38,940 nucleotides of DNA from UBA3263 sp964554665 (GTDB lineage Bacteria; Bacteroidota; Bacteroidia; Bacteroidales; Muribaculaceae), in contig CAZKPP010000014.1 of the NCBI GenBank assembly GCA_964554665.1, positions 1 through 38,940 of the forward strand. Reading direction: 5' to 3'. A program made the translations under genes and the position numbers. Under the pieces are notes generated by a model. That model was not told the origin of the DNA, searched no databases, and worked only from the letters and a program-made list of their open reading frames with translations. Below are positions 31,083 to 38,940 of the stretch, in pieces. Each line of letters opens with the position of its first letter. The first letter of the stretch is position 1.

Positions 31083-32029
31083 AAAATCCCGTCTTTGGGC
31101 TCCGGACGGAAAGAGTAGGTGTTGCGCAAGGCTTCAAAAGCCTCCGGATTGGCACGCAGCGCAGCCGTGTCGGCCAAGGGGGCGTATGATGCGGCAATCG
31201 CTGCGAGCGACGGCGCCTTGGCCACGGGGGGTAACTCAACGGCTATCGACGGGTCGATGGCCCGGATGGCCATGGCCGTTGCGCGCTGCTTCCCTTCAAG
31301 GGAGTAGCCGGCAATGTGGGGCGTTGCAACCGCCGCGAGTTCGAGCAGCCGGGCCGAGATTTCGGGTTCGCCCTCCCAGCAGTCTATGGCTGCCGTTACG
31401 CGCCCCTGCTCAATCGCCTCGACGAGGGCCGGAGTGTCGACTATGGCACCGCGCGCCGCATTGATAATCAGCGGTTTTTTAGCGCATTTGCTAAAAAATT
31501 CGGCATCGGCAATATGGCGCGTAGTTGAGTCAAGAGGGGTGTGAAAAGTAATTACGTCCGCTTCGGCGGCAAGAGTTTCCAAAGGCGTGTTGAGGCCCAG
31601 CGGAGGGTCGCACAGCAGGGTTTTGAAGCCGTTGGCGCGCGCCCAGCGGTCAACTATGGAGCCGACATGGCCCACGCCTACAATGCCTATGGTTTTGGCG
31701 TCGGGACGAACTGCGGCTATGGTTGACAGAACATATTGCGCAACCGCCGGGGCATTGCAGCCGGGAGCGTTGTCTACGCGGATTTGATTGCACCGGCAGT
31801 AGTCGAGGTCAATATGGTCGGTGCCGATGGTGGCGGTTGCAATGTGGCGCACTGCGGTGCCGTCGAGCAGGGTGGCGTTGCAGCGCGTGCGCGTGCGGAT
31901 AATCAGCGCGTCGGCATTCCTGATAGCGTCGGTCGTGATTTCCTCAGGGGGCAGGTAAACAACCGAGTGGCCCGCCGACTCCAATTTGCCCTGAATGAAC
32001 GGAATATGACTCTCAATAACTATACGCAT
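31079..32029 (-). CDS. pdxB: 4-phosphoerythronate dehydrogenase
   Basis: PdxB oxidises 4-phosphoerythronate in the DXP-dependent pathway to pyridoxal phosphate. The 316-residue protein is a D-2-hydroxyacid dehydrogenase fold with TIGTDHID (68-75), GCNAPAVAQYV (90-100), the NAD loop GIVGVGHVGS (115-124), catalytic Arg193 and the His238 of PHIAGYSLEGK, a sequence typical of PdxB. It is shorter than enterobacterial PdxB, mostly at the C-terminus. Start 32029 (MRIVIESHIP) is chosen over 32047; even so it overlaps the upstream membrane gene by 17 bp. Confidence 0.92.
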   Translation of the reverse strand: MRIVIESHIPFIQGKLESAGHSVVYLPPEEITTDAIRNADALIIRTRTRCNATLLDGTAVRHIATATIGTDHIDLDYCRCNQIRVDNAPGCNAPAVAQYVLSTIAAVRPDAKTIGIVGVGHVGSIVDRWARANGFKTLLCDPPLGLNTPLETLAAEADVITFHTPLDSTTRHIADAEFFSKCAKKPLIINAARGAIVDTPALVEAIEQGRVTAAIDCWEGEPEISARLLELAAVATPHIAGYSLEGKQRATAMAIRAIDPSIAVELPPVAKAPSLAAIAASYAPLADTAALRANPEAFEALRNTYSFRPEPKDGIF

Positions 32030-32870
32030 AGTAGATAGCGAAGCCAAGGGTTAGCAGAATCGCAAGCCACCCCATGCGGCGGGTGGCGGCATAGTGGGCG
32101 GCCCAGAAGGCCGAGCAGATGTTGATTATCCCTACATAGTCGAGGGCGTTCGCCGAGTCGGCTATCGACAGGAGAATAGAGGTGACGGTCAGCGACATCA
32201 CGGCCATGTTTCGTGCGCGCTGCTTCAGCGGGTAGCCGTAGGCCGTCAAAAAGGTTGTGAGAGCAAAAACTACGGCCGGTATTCCGGCAACGACTACGGC
32301 GGTGTTAACTCCCTCAAACCATTTGTCGCCATAGAGCAGCTCCAGGGTTTCGGGGTTGTAGAAGCCGAAGCCTATACAGATTATTGCCGGAGTCAGTAAC
32401 CCTAAAATCGAGGCCACGAAGCCGCGCATCGACATGGCGCCGACACACATCAGCGCTATCATCAGCACCGGCGCCAGCAGCAGGAAGCAGCGGGCACCGA
32501 GCCCTCCGAGGCCACACACCAGCATAATCAGAAAAATCAGCGGCGTTTGCTCCGGATGCTGGAATAGCAACATTATCAGCACCAATGCGCCCATGGCAAC
32601 CACTGCCATAAGGGTAGATGTTAATAACGGCATGGTTGCCGCCTGCAGGGCCAGAAAAAGGCCGATAAACGGAAAGTTAGGGCCTTTGAACAGCGCGCGG
32701 GCCTTAATCTGGTAGGCCCCGAAGGCGCCTATGGCCGCCGACAGGAGCGCGACAATCCACGCCCCCGGGCTCTTGATTAGCAGCGCAGCCAGCGATGCAA
32801 GCGCAATAATAACGCTTACGCCCGGACTCAACAAAATGCGTTGGGGAAGGCTGTGTTGCTCGCGTCTCAT
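32013..32870 (-). CDS. polytopic membrane protein, unknown function
   Basis: A 285-residue protein with about eight to nine hydrophobic segments and short loops; no charged catalytic motif was seen. It starts 6 nt after purD and overlaps pdxB by 17 bp. I do not recognise a family. A transport or assembly role is possible but unsupported. Confidence 0.75.
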   Translation of the reverse strand: MRREQHSLPQRILLSPGVSVIIALASLAALLIKSPGAWIVALLSAAIGAFGAYQIKARALFKGPNFPFIGLFLALQAATMPLLTSTLMAVVAMGALVLIMLLFQHPEQTPLIFLIMLVCGLGGLGARCFLLLAPVLMIALMCVGAMSMRGFVASILGLLTPAIICIGFGFYNPETLELLYGDKWFEGVNTAVVVAGIPAVVFALTTFLTAYGYPLKQRARNMAVMSLTVTSILLSIADSANALDYVGIINICSAFWAAHYAATRRMGWLAILLTLGFAIYYAYSY

Positions 32871-32876
32871 TAAGAA

Positions 32877-34154
32877 TTAGAGTTCCCGCAGGTCGCGGCC
32901 TATGTCGCGGCGGAAATATTTGCCGTCGAATTGAATTGCTTCTACGGCGCGGAATGATTTTTGTGAGGCGTCGTCAATGTCGGTGCCGTAGCTTGTTGCG
33001 GCGATTACGCGGCCACCGGAGGTTACGAGGTTGCCGTCGGCATCGAGGCCGGTTCCGGCGTGGAAGAGCAGGCTCTCGCCCGATTTGTCGAGGCCGCTGA
33101 TCGCTTTGCCCTTTTCGTAGCTGCCGGGGTAGCCGCCACTAACGGCCATAACGGTAACTGCCGTGCGGGGGTCTTCGTCGAGCTTGAGGTCGCCGAGGTT
33201 GCCGCGGGCTGTGGCTTCGAGCAGCGGCAGCAGGTCGGAGGCTATGCGCGGCATAACGGCTTCGGTTTCGGGGTCGCCCATGCGCACGTTGTATTCAATT
33301 ACCATCGGTTCGCCGCCAACGTTAATCAGCCCCAGGAATATGAAGCCGCGATAGTCGATGCCATCTTTTATGAGGCCTTCAACGGTGGGTTTAACGATTT
33401 TCTGCTCAACTTTCTGCATGAATTCGGCATTGGCAAACGGTACGGGGCTTACGGCACCCATGCCGCCGGTGTTGAGGCCGGTGTCGCCCTCGCCGATGCG
33501 TTTGTAGTCTTTGGCCACGGGGAGGATGCGGTAGTTGCCGCTGCCGTCGGTCAACACGAATACCGAGCACTCGATGCCCGAGAGGAATTCTTCGATAACC
33601 ACTGTGGCCGACGCCCGGCCAAACATGCCGCCAAGCATTTCGCGCAGCGCGGCTTTGGCTTCTTCGAGGTCGGAGATTATCAGCACGCCCTTGCCGGCGG
33701 CGAGGCCATCGGCTTTGAGCACGTAGGGAGGATTGAGGGTTTCGAGAAACTCGCAGCCTTCGCCTACGGTTTCGTTGGTAAATGAGCGGTAGGCGGCGGT
33801 GGGGATGCCGTGGCGCGCCATAAACTGTTTGGCAAAATCTTTGCTGCCTTCGAGGGCCGCTCCGGCTTTGCCCGGGCCTACGATCAGCATTTCGGGCATG
33901 TTGCCGGCGAAATAGTCGCGGATGCCGGCAACCAGCGGATCTTCGTTGCCAACAACAATCATTTCAACTCCGCGTTCACGGCAAAAGGCCTCGATTGCTT
34001 GGAAGTCGAGCGGGCTCATGGCAACGTTGGTGCCGTAGGCTCCGGTTCCTCCGTTGCCGGGAGCGATAAACAGATGGGAGCATTTGGGGCTTTGGCTGAT
34101 TTTCCAGGCCAGGGCCGATTCGCGGCCACCGCTGCCCAGGAGCAGAATTGTCAT
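32877..34154 (-). CDS. purD: phosphoribosylamine--glycine ligase
   Basis: PurD joins glycine to 5-phosphoribosylamine in purine synthesis. The 425-residue ATP-grasp enzyme has GSGGRE (7-12) for phosphate binding, LKADGLAAGKGV for ATP, NTGGMGAVSP, and NVRMGDPETE for magnesium, all family-typical. It lies 36 bp after the rlmL-like gene with no promoter motif visible between, so it is probably in the same operon. Confidence 0.97.
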   Translation of the reverse strand: MTILLLGSGGRESALAWKISQSPKCSHLFIAPGNGGTGAYGTNVAMSPLDFQAIEAFCRERGVEMIVVGNEDPLVAGIRDYFAGNMPEMLIVGPGKAGAALEGSKDFAKQFMARHGIPTAAYRSFTNETVGEGCEFLETLNPPYVLKADGLAAGKGVLIISDLEEAKAALREMLGGMFGRASATVVIEEFLSGIECSVFVLTDGSGNYRILPVAKDYKRIGEGDTGLNTGGMGAVSPVPFANAEFMQKVEQKIVKPTVEGLIKDGIDYRGFIFLGLINVGGEPMVIEYNVRMGDPETEAVMPRIASDLLPLLEATARGNLGDLKLDEDPRTAVTVMAVSGGYPGSYEKGKAISGLDKSGESLLFHAGTGLDADGNLVTSGGRVIAATSYGTDIDDASQKSFRAVEAIQFDGKYFRRDIGRDLREL

Positions 34155-34190
34155 TGTTGGTTAAGAGTTATGGTTATACTGAAAGTTGAA

Positions 34191-35606
34191 TTATTCTTTG
34201 GGGCCGCGCCAGCCTTTGCGGGCCGACAACTGCGGGGTTTTGCCGGTAATGGCTTCGAGGGCCTTGAGGTTGCGGCGGCGTGCGAGCGGATTTTCGCTTT
34301 CCGGCTCGGCGGGGGCGTCGGAGCGTTCAAAGCGGGGCTTGCGGTCGAATTTCTTGTCGCGGTCAAATTTTTTGTCGCGGTCGCGGTCGAATTTGCGGGG
34401 CTTGAGGTTCGCGCGGTCGGTGCGGCGGCTGACTGTTTTGCCTCCGGCAGCCTTGAAGCTGGCGCGGTCGCCGTCGAAAATTATGTATTCGCGCAGCTCG
34501 CATTGCAGAGAGCCGTTCATCAGAGTGTCGCGCGAGGACGGGCGCAGGCCTATGTGCATCATGTCTTCGTCGCGATAGCCGATAATCCAGGCGTGATAGC
34601 CGGTGAAGACGTGTTTGAGCTTGTTGCCGAGCAGGTCGTAGAGCCCTTCGAGGTCGGCGGGACGCAGGCGTTCGCCGTAGGGGGGATTCGTTACCAGCAC
34701 GCCTGCGGCGGGAGCTTCTTCCCAGGCGCTGAGCGGCTTAACCTGCAGGTCGACGTGTTTGGCAACGCCGGCGCGTTTAAGGTTTTCGCGGGCAATGCTC
34801 ACTGCTTTGGGCGATATGTCGGCGCCGATTATCGGGCAGGTGATTTCGCGTTCGGCGCTGTCGTCGTTATAGATTTCTTCAAAAAGCTCGCGGTCGAAAT
34901 CGTCCCACTGCTCAAAGGCAAAGCCCTTGCGGAAAATGCCGGGGGCAATGTTGGCGGCAATCAGGGCAGCTTCAACCAGGAACGTGCCGGAGCCACACAT
35001 GGGGTCGACAAAGGGGCAGTTGCCGCGCCAGCCGCTCTTGAGAATGATGCCGGCGGCCAATACTTCGTTGATGGGGGCTTCGGTCTGGGCTTCGCGCCAG
35101 CCGCGGCGGTGCAGGCTGGTGCCCGATGAGTCGAGACTGAGGGTTACTTCCGAGCCGGTAATGTGAACGTTGATGATAACGTCGGCATCGGAGAGTCTTA
35201 CGCCGGGGCGCTTGCCTTCGGGGTCGCGGTCGCGAAACCAGTCGGCAATGGCGTCCTTAACCTTATAGGTTACAAAGCGCGAGTTGGTAAAGTTGTCGGA
35301 GTTGACGGTAACTTCGATTGAAAAAGTTTTGTTGCTGCTGAGCAGTTGCGACCAGTCGTATTCCTTAACGCGGTCGTAGAGCTTATCGGCGTCGAACGCG
35401 CGGAATGAATAGAAGGGTTTTAGGATTCGCAGGGCGGTGCGGCATTGCAGATTGGCTTTGTAAAGCATTGCTTTATCGCCTTGGAAGGAAACCATGCGGC
35501 GGCCCGGTTCAACGTTTTCAGCACCGATATTTCGGAGTTCTTCGGCCAGCACCTCTTCCAAACCTTGGAAGGTTTTGGCCACCATTTCAAACTTGTCAGC
35601 GTTCAT
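34191..35606 (-). CDS. THUMP-domain RNA methyltransferase (RlmL N-terminal-type), with basic repeat tail
   Basis: A 471-residue class I SAM-dependent RNA methyltransferase, likely making N2-methylguanosine in 23S rRNA or tRNA. THUMP lies at about 45-155; the methyltransferase domain holds DPMCGSGTF (201-209) and the N6/N2-methylase motif NPPYGERL (307-314). The C-terminal 75 residues are low-complexity and basic with a (K)KFDRD repeat (about residues 405-420), probably an RNA-binding tail; this tail is absent from short family members. A consensus promoter precedes it. RlmL in Proteobacteria is a two-domain fusion; this is the single-domain form. Confidence 0.88.
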   Translation of the reverse strand: MNADKFEMVAKTFQGLEEVLAEELRNIGAENVEPGRRMVSFQGDKAMLYKANLQCRTALRILKPFYSFRAFDADKLYDRVKEYDWSQLLSSNKTFSIEVTVNSDNFTNSRFVTYKVKDAIADWFRDRDPEGKRPGVRLSDADVIINVHITGSEVTLSLDSSGTSLHRRGWREAQTEAPINEVLAAGIILKSGWRGNCPFVDPMCGSGTFLVEAALIAANIAPGIFRKGFAFEQWDDFDRELFEEIYNDDSAEREITCPIIGADISPKAVSIARENLKRAGVAKHVDLQVKPLSAWEEAPAAGVLVTNPPYGERLRPADLEGLYDLLGNKLKHVFTGYHAWIIGYRDEDMMHIGLRPSSRDTLMNGSLQCELREYIIFDGDRASFKAAGGKTVSRRTDRANLKPRKFDRDRDKKFDRDKKFDRKPRFERSDAPAEPESENPLARRRNLKALEAITGKTPQLSARKGWRGPKE

Positions 35607-35633
35607 TACTTTTGTCAGTCGATTTTACGGCTG

Positions 35634-35664
35634 CAAAATTACGCATTTTCCCTCAATCCCGCAA
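35634..35664 (-). promoter_or_regulatory. promoter of the RlmL-like - purD operon
   Basis: Minus-strand -7 element TAATTTTG (35641-35634) and TTTGCG (about 35665-35660) with a 20-nt spacer. It lies in the 66-bp gap after the CorC gene stop. Confidence 0.65.
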
Positions 35665-35672
35665 ATAGAAAT

Positions 35673-36935
35673 TCAGAGGGCCGACACTTTTATGAGTTCG
35701 AGTTTGGTGGCCGACGAGCGGAGAATGTTGAAGTTGTAGGGCCCGAGGTGAATGTCGTCGCCCTGGGCCGGAATGGTGCCGGTTTCGTTAAGAATGTATC
35801 CGGCAAGGGTTTGGTAGTCGTCGCTTTCGGGAATGTCGAGGCCGAATTGCTCGCGCAGGCGGTCAACTTCAACACGTCCGCTGAACTCAAATGATCCGTC
35901 GGGCAGGGCGCGGGCAATAACCGTGTTGCGGTCATGTTCGTCCTGAATATCGCCGAGAATTTCTTCCATAAGGTCTTCGAGGGTTACCATTCCCGAGGTG
36001 CCGCCGAATTCGTCAACCACTATTGCCACCGAGCGTTTTTCGCCGAGCAGGCGGCGCATCATTTTATTGGCCAGGAGCGATTCGGGAGCGAAGATTACCG
36101 GCTTGAGCGACTCTTTCCAGTCTACGCCGGGGCGCAGCAGTTCGCTGACGTGGATATAGCCGAGCACTGAGTCGATTTCCTGGTCGTAGACAATTATTTT
36201 TGAGCGGCCCGACGAGGTGAACAGCTGCGACAGTTCCTTGCGAGAGGTGGTTGCTATGTTTACCGCCACGATTTCGTTGCGCGGAATCATGCAGTCGCGC
36301 AGGTGGATGGTCGAAAAGTCTATGGCGTTATGGAAAATCTTGACTTCGTTTTCGAGCTGCGGACGTTCTTCAACGGGGTTGTCGAGCGTGCGTTCGATGT
36401 ATTCGTTGAGGTCGATTACGCTGAGCTCGTCGTCGGTGTCGTTGTCGCCCTTGATGCCGGCCAGGCGCATCATTCCGTGCGACAGCCAGGTGGTTAGCAG
36501 CGAAATCGGATATAGCACCCAGTAGAAGATCCACATTGGGAGTGCTACCACCCTGAGCGATGCGTTGGGGTTGATGCGGAAAATCGCTTTGGGCAGAAAT
36601 TCGCCGGTCAGAATTATGACGGTAGTAGTAATCAGGGTCTGAACCAGCAGGGTAAGCATTTCGTTACCGCCGACCCAGCGGGCAATGTCGTCTTCAATCA
36701 GTCGGGCGGCGGCAATACCGTAAACAACCAGCACTATGTTGTTGCCTACCAGCAGCGAGGTTATGAAAAAGTCGGGCCGCGAGTAGTAGCGGTCGATAAT
36801 CCGGGCCAACATGCCGCCTTTTTGGGTGTCGAGTTCGGCGCGCACCTTGTCGGACGACACAAAGGCAATCTCGGTTCCGGAGAATAGGGCCGAGAGCAGT
36901 AGCGAGCCTACGATAATCAGAATCCAGGTTGTCAT
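35673..36935 (-). CDS. CorC/HlyC-family CBS-domain membrane protein (CNNM-like)
   Basis: A 420-residue protein with an N-terminal DUF21/CNNM transmembrane domain (about 1-160, three to four helices), two CBS domains (about 205-330) and a C-terminal CorC_HlyC domain (about 345-420). Members are linked to divalent-cation (Mg2+/Co2+) transport or efflux; in gliding Bacteroidetes a relative is called GldE. It shares one base with lptC (TAATG), so translation is coupled, and it ends the coaX - barrel - lptC - CorC cluster. Confidence 0.9.
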   Translation of the reverse strand: MTTWILIIVGSLLLSALFSGTEIAFVSSDKVRAELDTQKGGMLARIIDRYYSRPDFFITSLLVGNNIVLVVYGIAAARLIEDDIARWVGGNEMLTLLVQTLITTTVIILTGEFLPKAIFRINPNASLRVVALPMWIFYWVLYPISLLTTWLSHGMMRLAGIKGDNDTDDELSVIDLNEYIERTLDNPVEERPQLENEVKIFHNAIDFSTIHLRDCMIPRNEIVAVNIATTSRKELSQLFTSSGRSKIIVYDQEIDSVLGYIHVSELLRPGVDWKESLKPVIFAPESLLANKMMRRLLGEKRSVAIVVDEFGGTSGMVTLEDLMEEILGDIQDEHDRNTVIARALPDGSFEFSGRVEVDRLREQFGLDIPESDDYQTLAGYILNETGTIPAQGDDIHLGPYNFNILRSSATKLELIKVSAL

Positions 36936-37489
36936 TATATTCGGGTTTGGAGTCCTTCGGTGGGGAATATGCCGGTTGGCCGGCGAATGGTGTAAACGGT
37001 AATTTCTTCGTTGGACACGAATCCGTAGCCTTCGAGAATGCGCTTGTCGCGTTCAATGTGGATAAACGAGTCGGAATATACCTTGCGGGAATACTGGTTC
37101 CAAAACAGTTGTTCGGTCAGGAACTTGTCGCCGTCGATATTGCGCATCCGCACGTTGCCGTCGAGTTTCCAGAGTTTCTTGGCCGAAAAATAGCGGGCGG
37201 TGTCGGCAAGCAGAGTGGAGGTTACGGACATGTTGTCGTCGAACTGCTTCAGATCCAGGCCTTCCGGAAAGAGCCAATAAGGTTCGTCGGCTTCGTCAAA
37301 CATCAGCCATTTGGCAGCCTGAATCTGATAGCGGGTAATGCCGGAGTCGGAAATGAAGGTGTTGACCGAGTCGGTAATCATTGTTGGCGTAATGTTGCCG
37401 TCAACTTCCTGTCGCTCGACCGTGAAGTCGTTGTTGCAGCTCCAGATCAGCGAACTGAGAATTATTATGAGCAGCGGCAGTCTGCGCAT
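36935..37489 (-). CDS. lptC: LPS export protein LptC
   Basis: LptC receives lipopolysaccharide from the LptBFG transporter and passes it to LptA across the periplasm. This 184-residue form has a lipoprotein-type signal (LIWSCNN, Cys18), so it may be lipid-anchored rather than membrane-helix anchored. It has beta-jellyroll segments DGNVRMRNIDGDKFLTEQLFW (about residues 112-132) and the phrase RILEGYGFVSNEE typical of LptC. It follows the outer-membrane barrel gene with no gap. Confidence 0.85.
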   Translation of the reverse strand: MRRLPLLIIILSSLIWSCNNDFTVERQEVDGNITPTMITDSVNTFISDSGITRYQIQAAKWLMFDEADEPYWLFPEGLDLKQFDDNMSVTSTLLADTARYFSAKKLWKLDGNVRMRNIDGDKFLTEQLFWNQYSRKVYSDSFIHIERDKRILEGYGFVSNEEITVYTIRRPTGIFPTEGLQTRI

Positions 37490-38740
37490 TTAGCGGATTT
37501 TGCTGGGTACGAACCACACCTCGTTGAGGGCGATTCCGAGGTTGACCATAAAGTAGTTTTCGGCTACCGAGCTCATGGGGTGAGAGTTGCGGTGAGTGTA
37601 CTCAAATCCGAGGTTCACGGAGGTGCGCACCGGTGTGGGGAAGCGGAAGCCGCAGCTGATGCCATATTCTTTAACGGCGTTGTTGCCGACCTTAATATAG
37701 TCGCGGCCATAGTGTGCACCGATGCGGTAGCTCATGCGTTTGAGGTAGTTGCCGCGCACCTCGGGGGTAAACTCGCCGCCCAGGGCAACCTGATAGCGGT
37801 TGTTGAACGTTTGCGGGTCGCTGAAATTCTCTATGCCCTTGAACGTTACGTCGCTCCAGGGCTGATAGGTGAAGTCAACGCCCACGGTCAGGCGGCGGTC
37901 CCACTGATAGGCAATGCCGGCGCCGATGGTCGACGGCAGCGAGAAGCGCGAATCGAGCGACGTATAGCCGATGGTGTCGGGCGCGGTGCTTGTGTCTGAC
38001 GAGATGTCGTAGTTGGTGCCGTAGCCTTTGCCATGGAGTTTGTGGCCCAGAGTGTAGGTAACGCCGAGGGTCACGGTGTGGGTGCGGTTGAAAGTCAGGC
38101 CATATTGAATGCCGAATTCAAGGTTGTAGTCTCTAACGTGGAATATGCGTTCGTAGAGCGACGCGGCACCATTGTCGGCATAAACGTAGGTGGAGTTGAT
38201 GACGTTGCCGAAGAGCAGCCCGGCGTTAACGCCTATGCTAAGGCCTTTTACGGGGCGTGCGGCCCAGCCGAGATAGGCTTCGTTGATGCCGCCGGTGCCT
38301 TCGTAGTTGGTTTGTCCGTCGGGAATCAGAGTGCCGAACCGATAGCCAACCGACGAGTAGGGGAGCAGGCCGACTGAAGCGCCCATCCATTTGCCGATAG
38401 GAACCTGAAGGGTTACGTAGTCGAGGCCGCCGAGGGTTTTTGTAAACGATTGATTCGTGTCGGAAAAGCGGCCGGCGCCAACGTTTGCACCGATGTCGAA
38501 CAGAAAGGTCATCGTGTCGATGGCGGCGTAGCTGGCCGGGTTTTTAACGTTGATTTGGGTATTTGAACGCAGGGCGTAGCCAATGCCGCCCATGGCGCGT
38601 TGCGAGGCCGAAATGTGGTCGTTGAGGCGGCCGTAGCCGAGCATCGAAAAGGGTGAGGCTCCGGCGGTTTCGTCGGCTTTGGCCATGGCTGTTGAGCCGA
38701 TAACCAGAACGAGGGCGAGAATATGTTTGAATAGTTTCAT
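37490..38740 (-). CDS. outer-membrane beta-barrel protein (FadL/OmpP1-like)
   Basis: A 416-residue protein with a signal peptide (about 1-22) and alternating amphipathic strands throughout, ending in a C-terminal strand, consistent with an outer-membrane barrel. The segments RAMGGIGYAL and NPASYAAIDT are common to FadL-like Bacteroidetes barrels. The transported ligand is not evident. It overlaps the coaX stop by 3 bp (ATGA) and abuts lptC, so it is probably expressed with envelope genes. Confidence 0.85.
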   Translation of the reverse strand: MKLFKHILALVLVIGSTAMAKADETAGASPFSMLGYGRLNDHISASQRAMGGIGYALRSNTQINVKNPASYAAIDTMTFLFDIGANVGAGRFSDTNQSFTKTLGGLDYVTLQVPIGKWMGASVGLLPYSSVGYRFGTLIPDGQTNYEGTGGINEAYLGWAARPVKGLSIGVNAGLLFGNVINSTYVYADNGAASLYERIFHVRDYNLEFGIQYGLTFNRTHTVTLGVTYTLGHKLHGKGYGTNYDISSDTSTAPDTIGYTSLDSRFSLPSTIGAGIAYQWDRRLTVGVDFTYQPWSDVTFKGIENFSDPQTFNNRYQVALGGEFTPEVRGNYLKRMSYRIGAHYGRDYIKVGNNAVKEYGISCGFRFPTPVRTSVNLGFEYTHRNSHPMSSVAENYFMVNLGIALNEVWFVPSKIR

Positions 38741-38940
38741 AAGTTGCTGTGAAGAATATGGTTGAGGCCGAGGTTGACCAGATGTGGGGCAATCATATAT
38801 TCGGTGTCGGCCGGAAGCAGGGCTGCGATTTCGGGGGCCCAGCCGCCGGAAATTACTATTTTGCGTTGATGGCCATAGCCGCTGTAGTAGAGCAGTTCGG
38901 CAACTACGCCGCGCATGGCGCCGGCGCGCAGGGCTTCAAC
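38737..38940 (-). CDS. coaX: type III pantothenate kinase, C-terminal part (partial)
   Basis: The minus-strand frame from 38940 encodes 67 residues beginning VEALRAGAMRGVVAEL, with ISGG (about 31-34) and APHLVNLGLNHIL (about 51-63), and ends with TGA at 38737. These match the C-terminus of CoaX, which phosphorylates pantothenate in coenzyme A synthesis. The gene runs off the right edge. It overlaps the barrel gene start as ATGA. Confidence 0.85.
   Translation of the reverse strand, partial: VEALRAGAMRGVVAELLYYSGYGHQRKIVISGGWAPEIAALLPADTEYMIAPHLVNLGLNHILHSNL

Overview
The window looks like a chromosomal segment of a Bacteroidales gut anaerobe, most like the Muribaculaceae (family placement is inference). 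It is GC-rich outside one island. Its promoters follow the Bacteroidetes -33 TTTG / -7 TAnnTTTG pattern with 19-20 bp spacers, and many starts lack a clear Shine-Dalgarno. Family content fits: DUF4293, a SusCD-free GH2 beta-galactosidase, DUF349, a TPR lipoprotein regulator, a gingipain-like C25 protease and 'YDLQGRRV..GLYI.NG' sorting tails. Nearly everything is on the minus strand; only cysK, a small membrane gene, a DUF1016 nuclease, the SRP RNA and asnA are on plus.

Layout. 1-877: start of rpsI, then rplM with its leader and promoter, then a separate promoter-terminator unit that looks like a ~75-nt small RNA. 878-3818: fabD; then a tRNA-Arg(CCG)-rlmN-glycosyltransferase unit. 3879-8042: a 1355-residue secreted beta-galactosidase with its own promoter and terminator. 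8106-13191: a DUF349 - sugar-phosphate transferase - recQ operon. 13223-22069: an accessory island of secreted or surface proteins (680-residue tailed protein, BspA-like LRR protein, C25 cysteine protease, small DUF3244-like protein), preceded by a membrane TPR/HTH regulator and interrupted by a nested inverted-repeat element. Base composition changes sharply inside three of these genes. 22102-25625: cysK, small membrane protein, DUF1016 nuclease, ffs, asnA. 25622-31071: a tight six-gene operon glnS - TPR - SPOR - folE - DUF4293 - GT2. 31079-35664: rlmL-like - purD - membrane protein - pdxB. 35673-38940: coaX - outer-membrane barrel - lptC - CorC/HlyC-like CBS protein.

Most is core housekeeping: translation, fatty-acid, cofactor, purine, cysteine and asparagine synthesis, and envelope biogenesis. 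The most unusual points are: the protease/LRR island with its mosaic composition and candidate operators; the ~195-bp palindromic element; the small-RNA unit between fabD and rplM; and a tRNA-Arg in which the near-invariant G19-C56 tertiary pair appears replaced by A19-U56. No CRISPR array, insertion sequence, prophage or integrase was seen.
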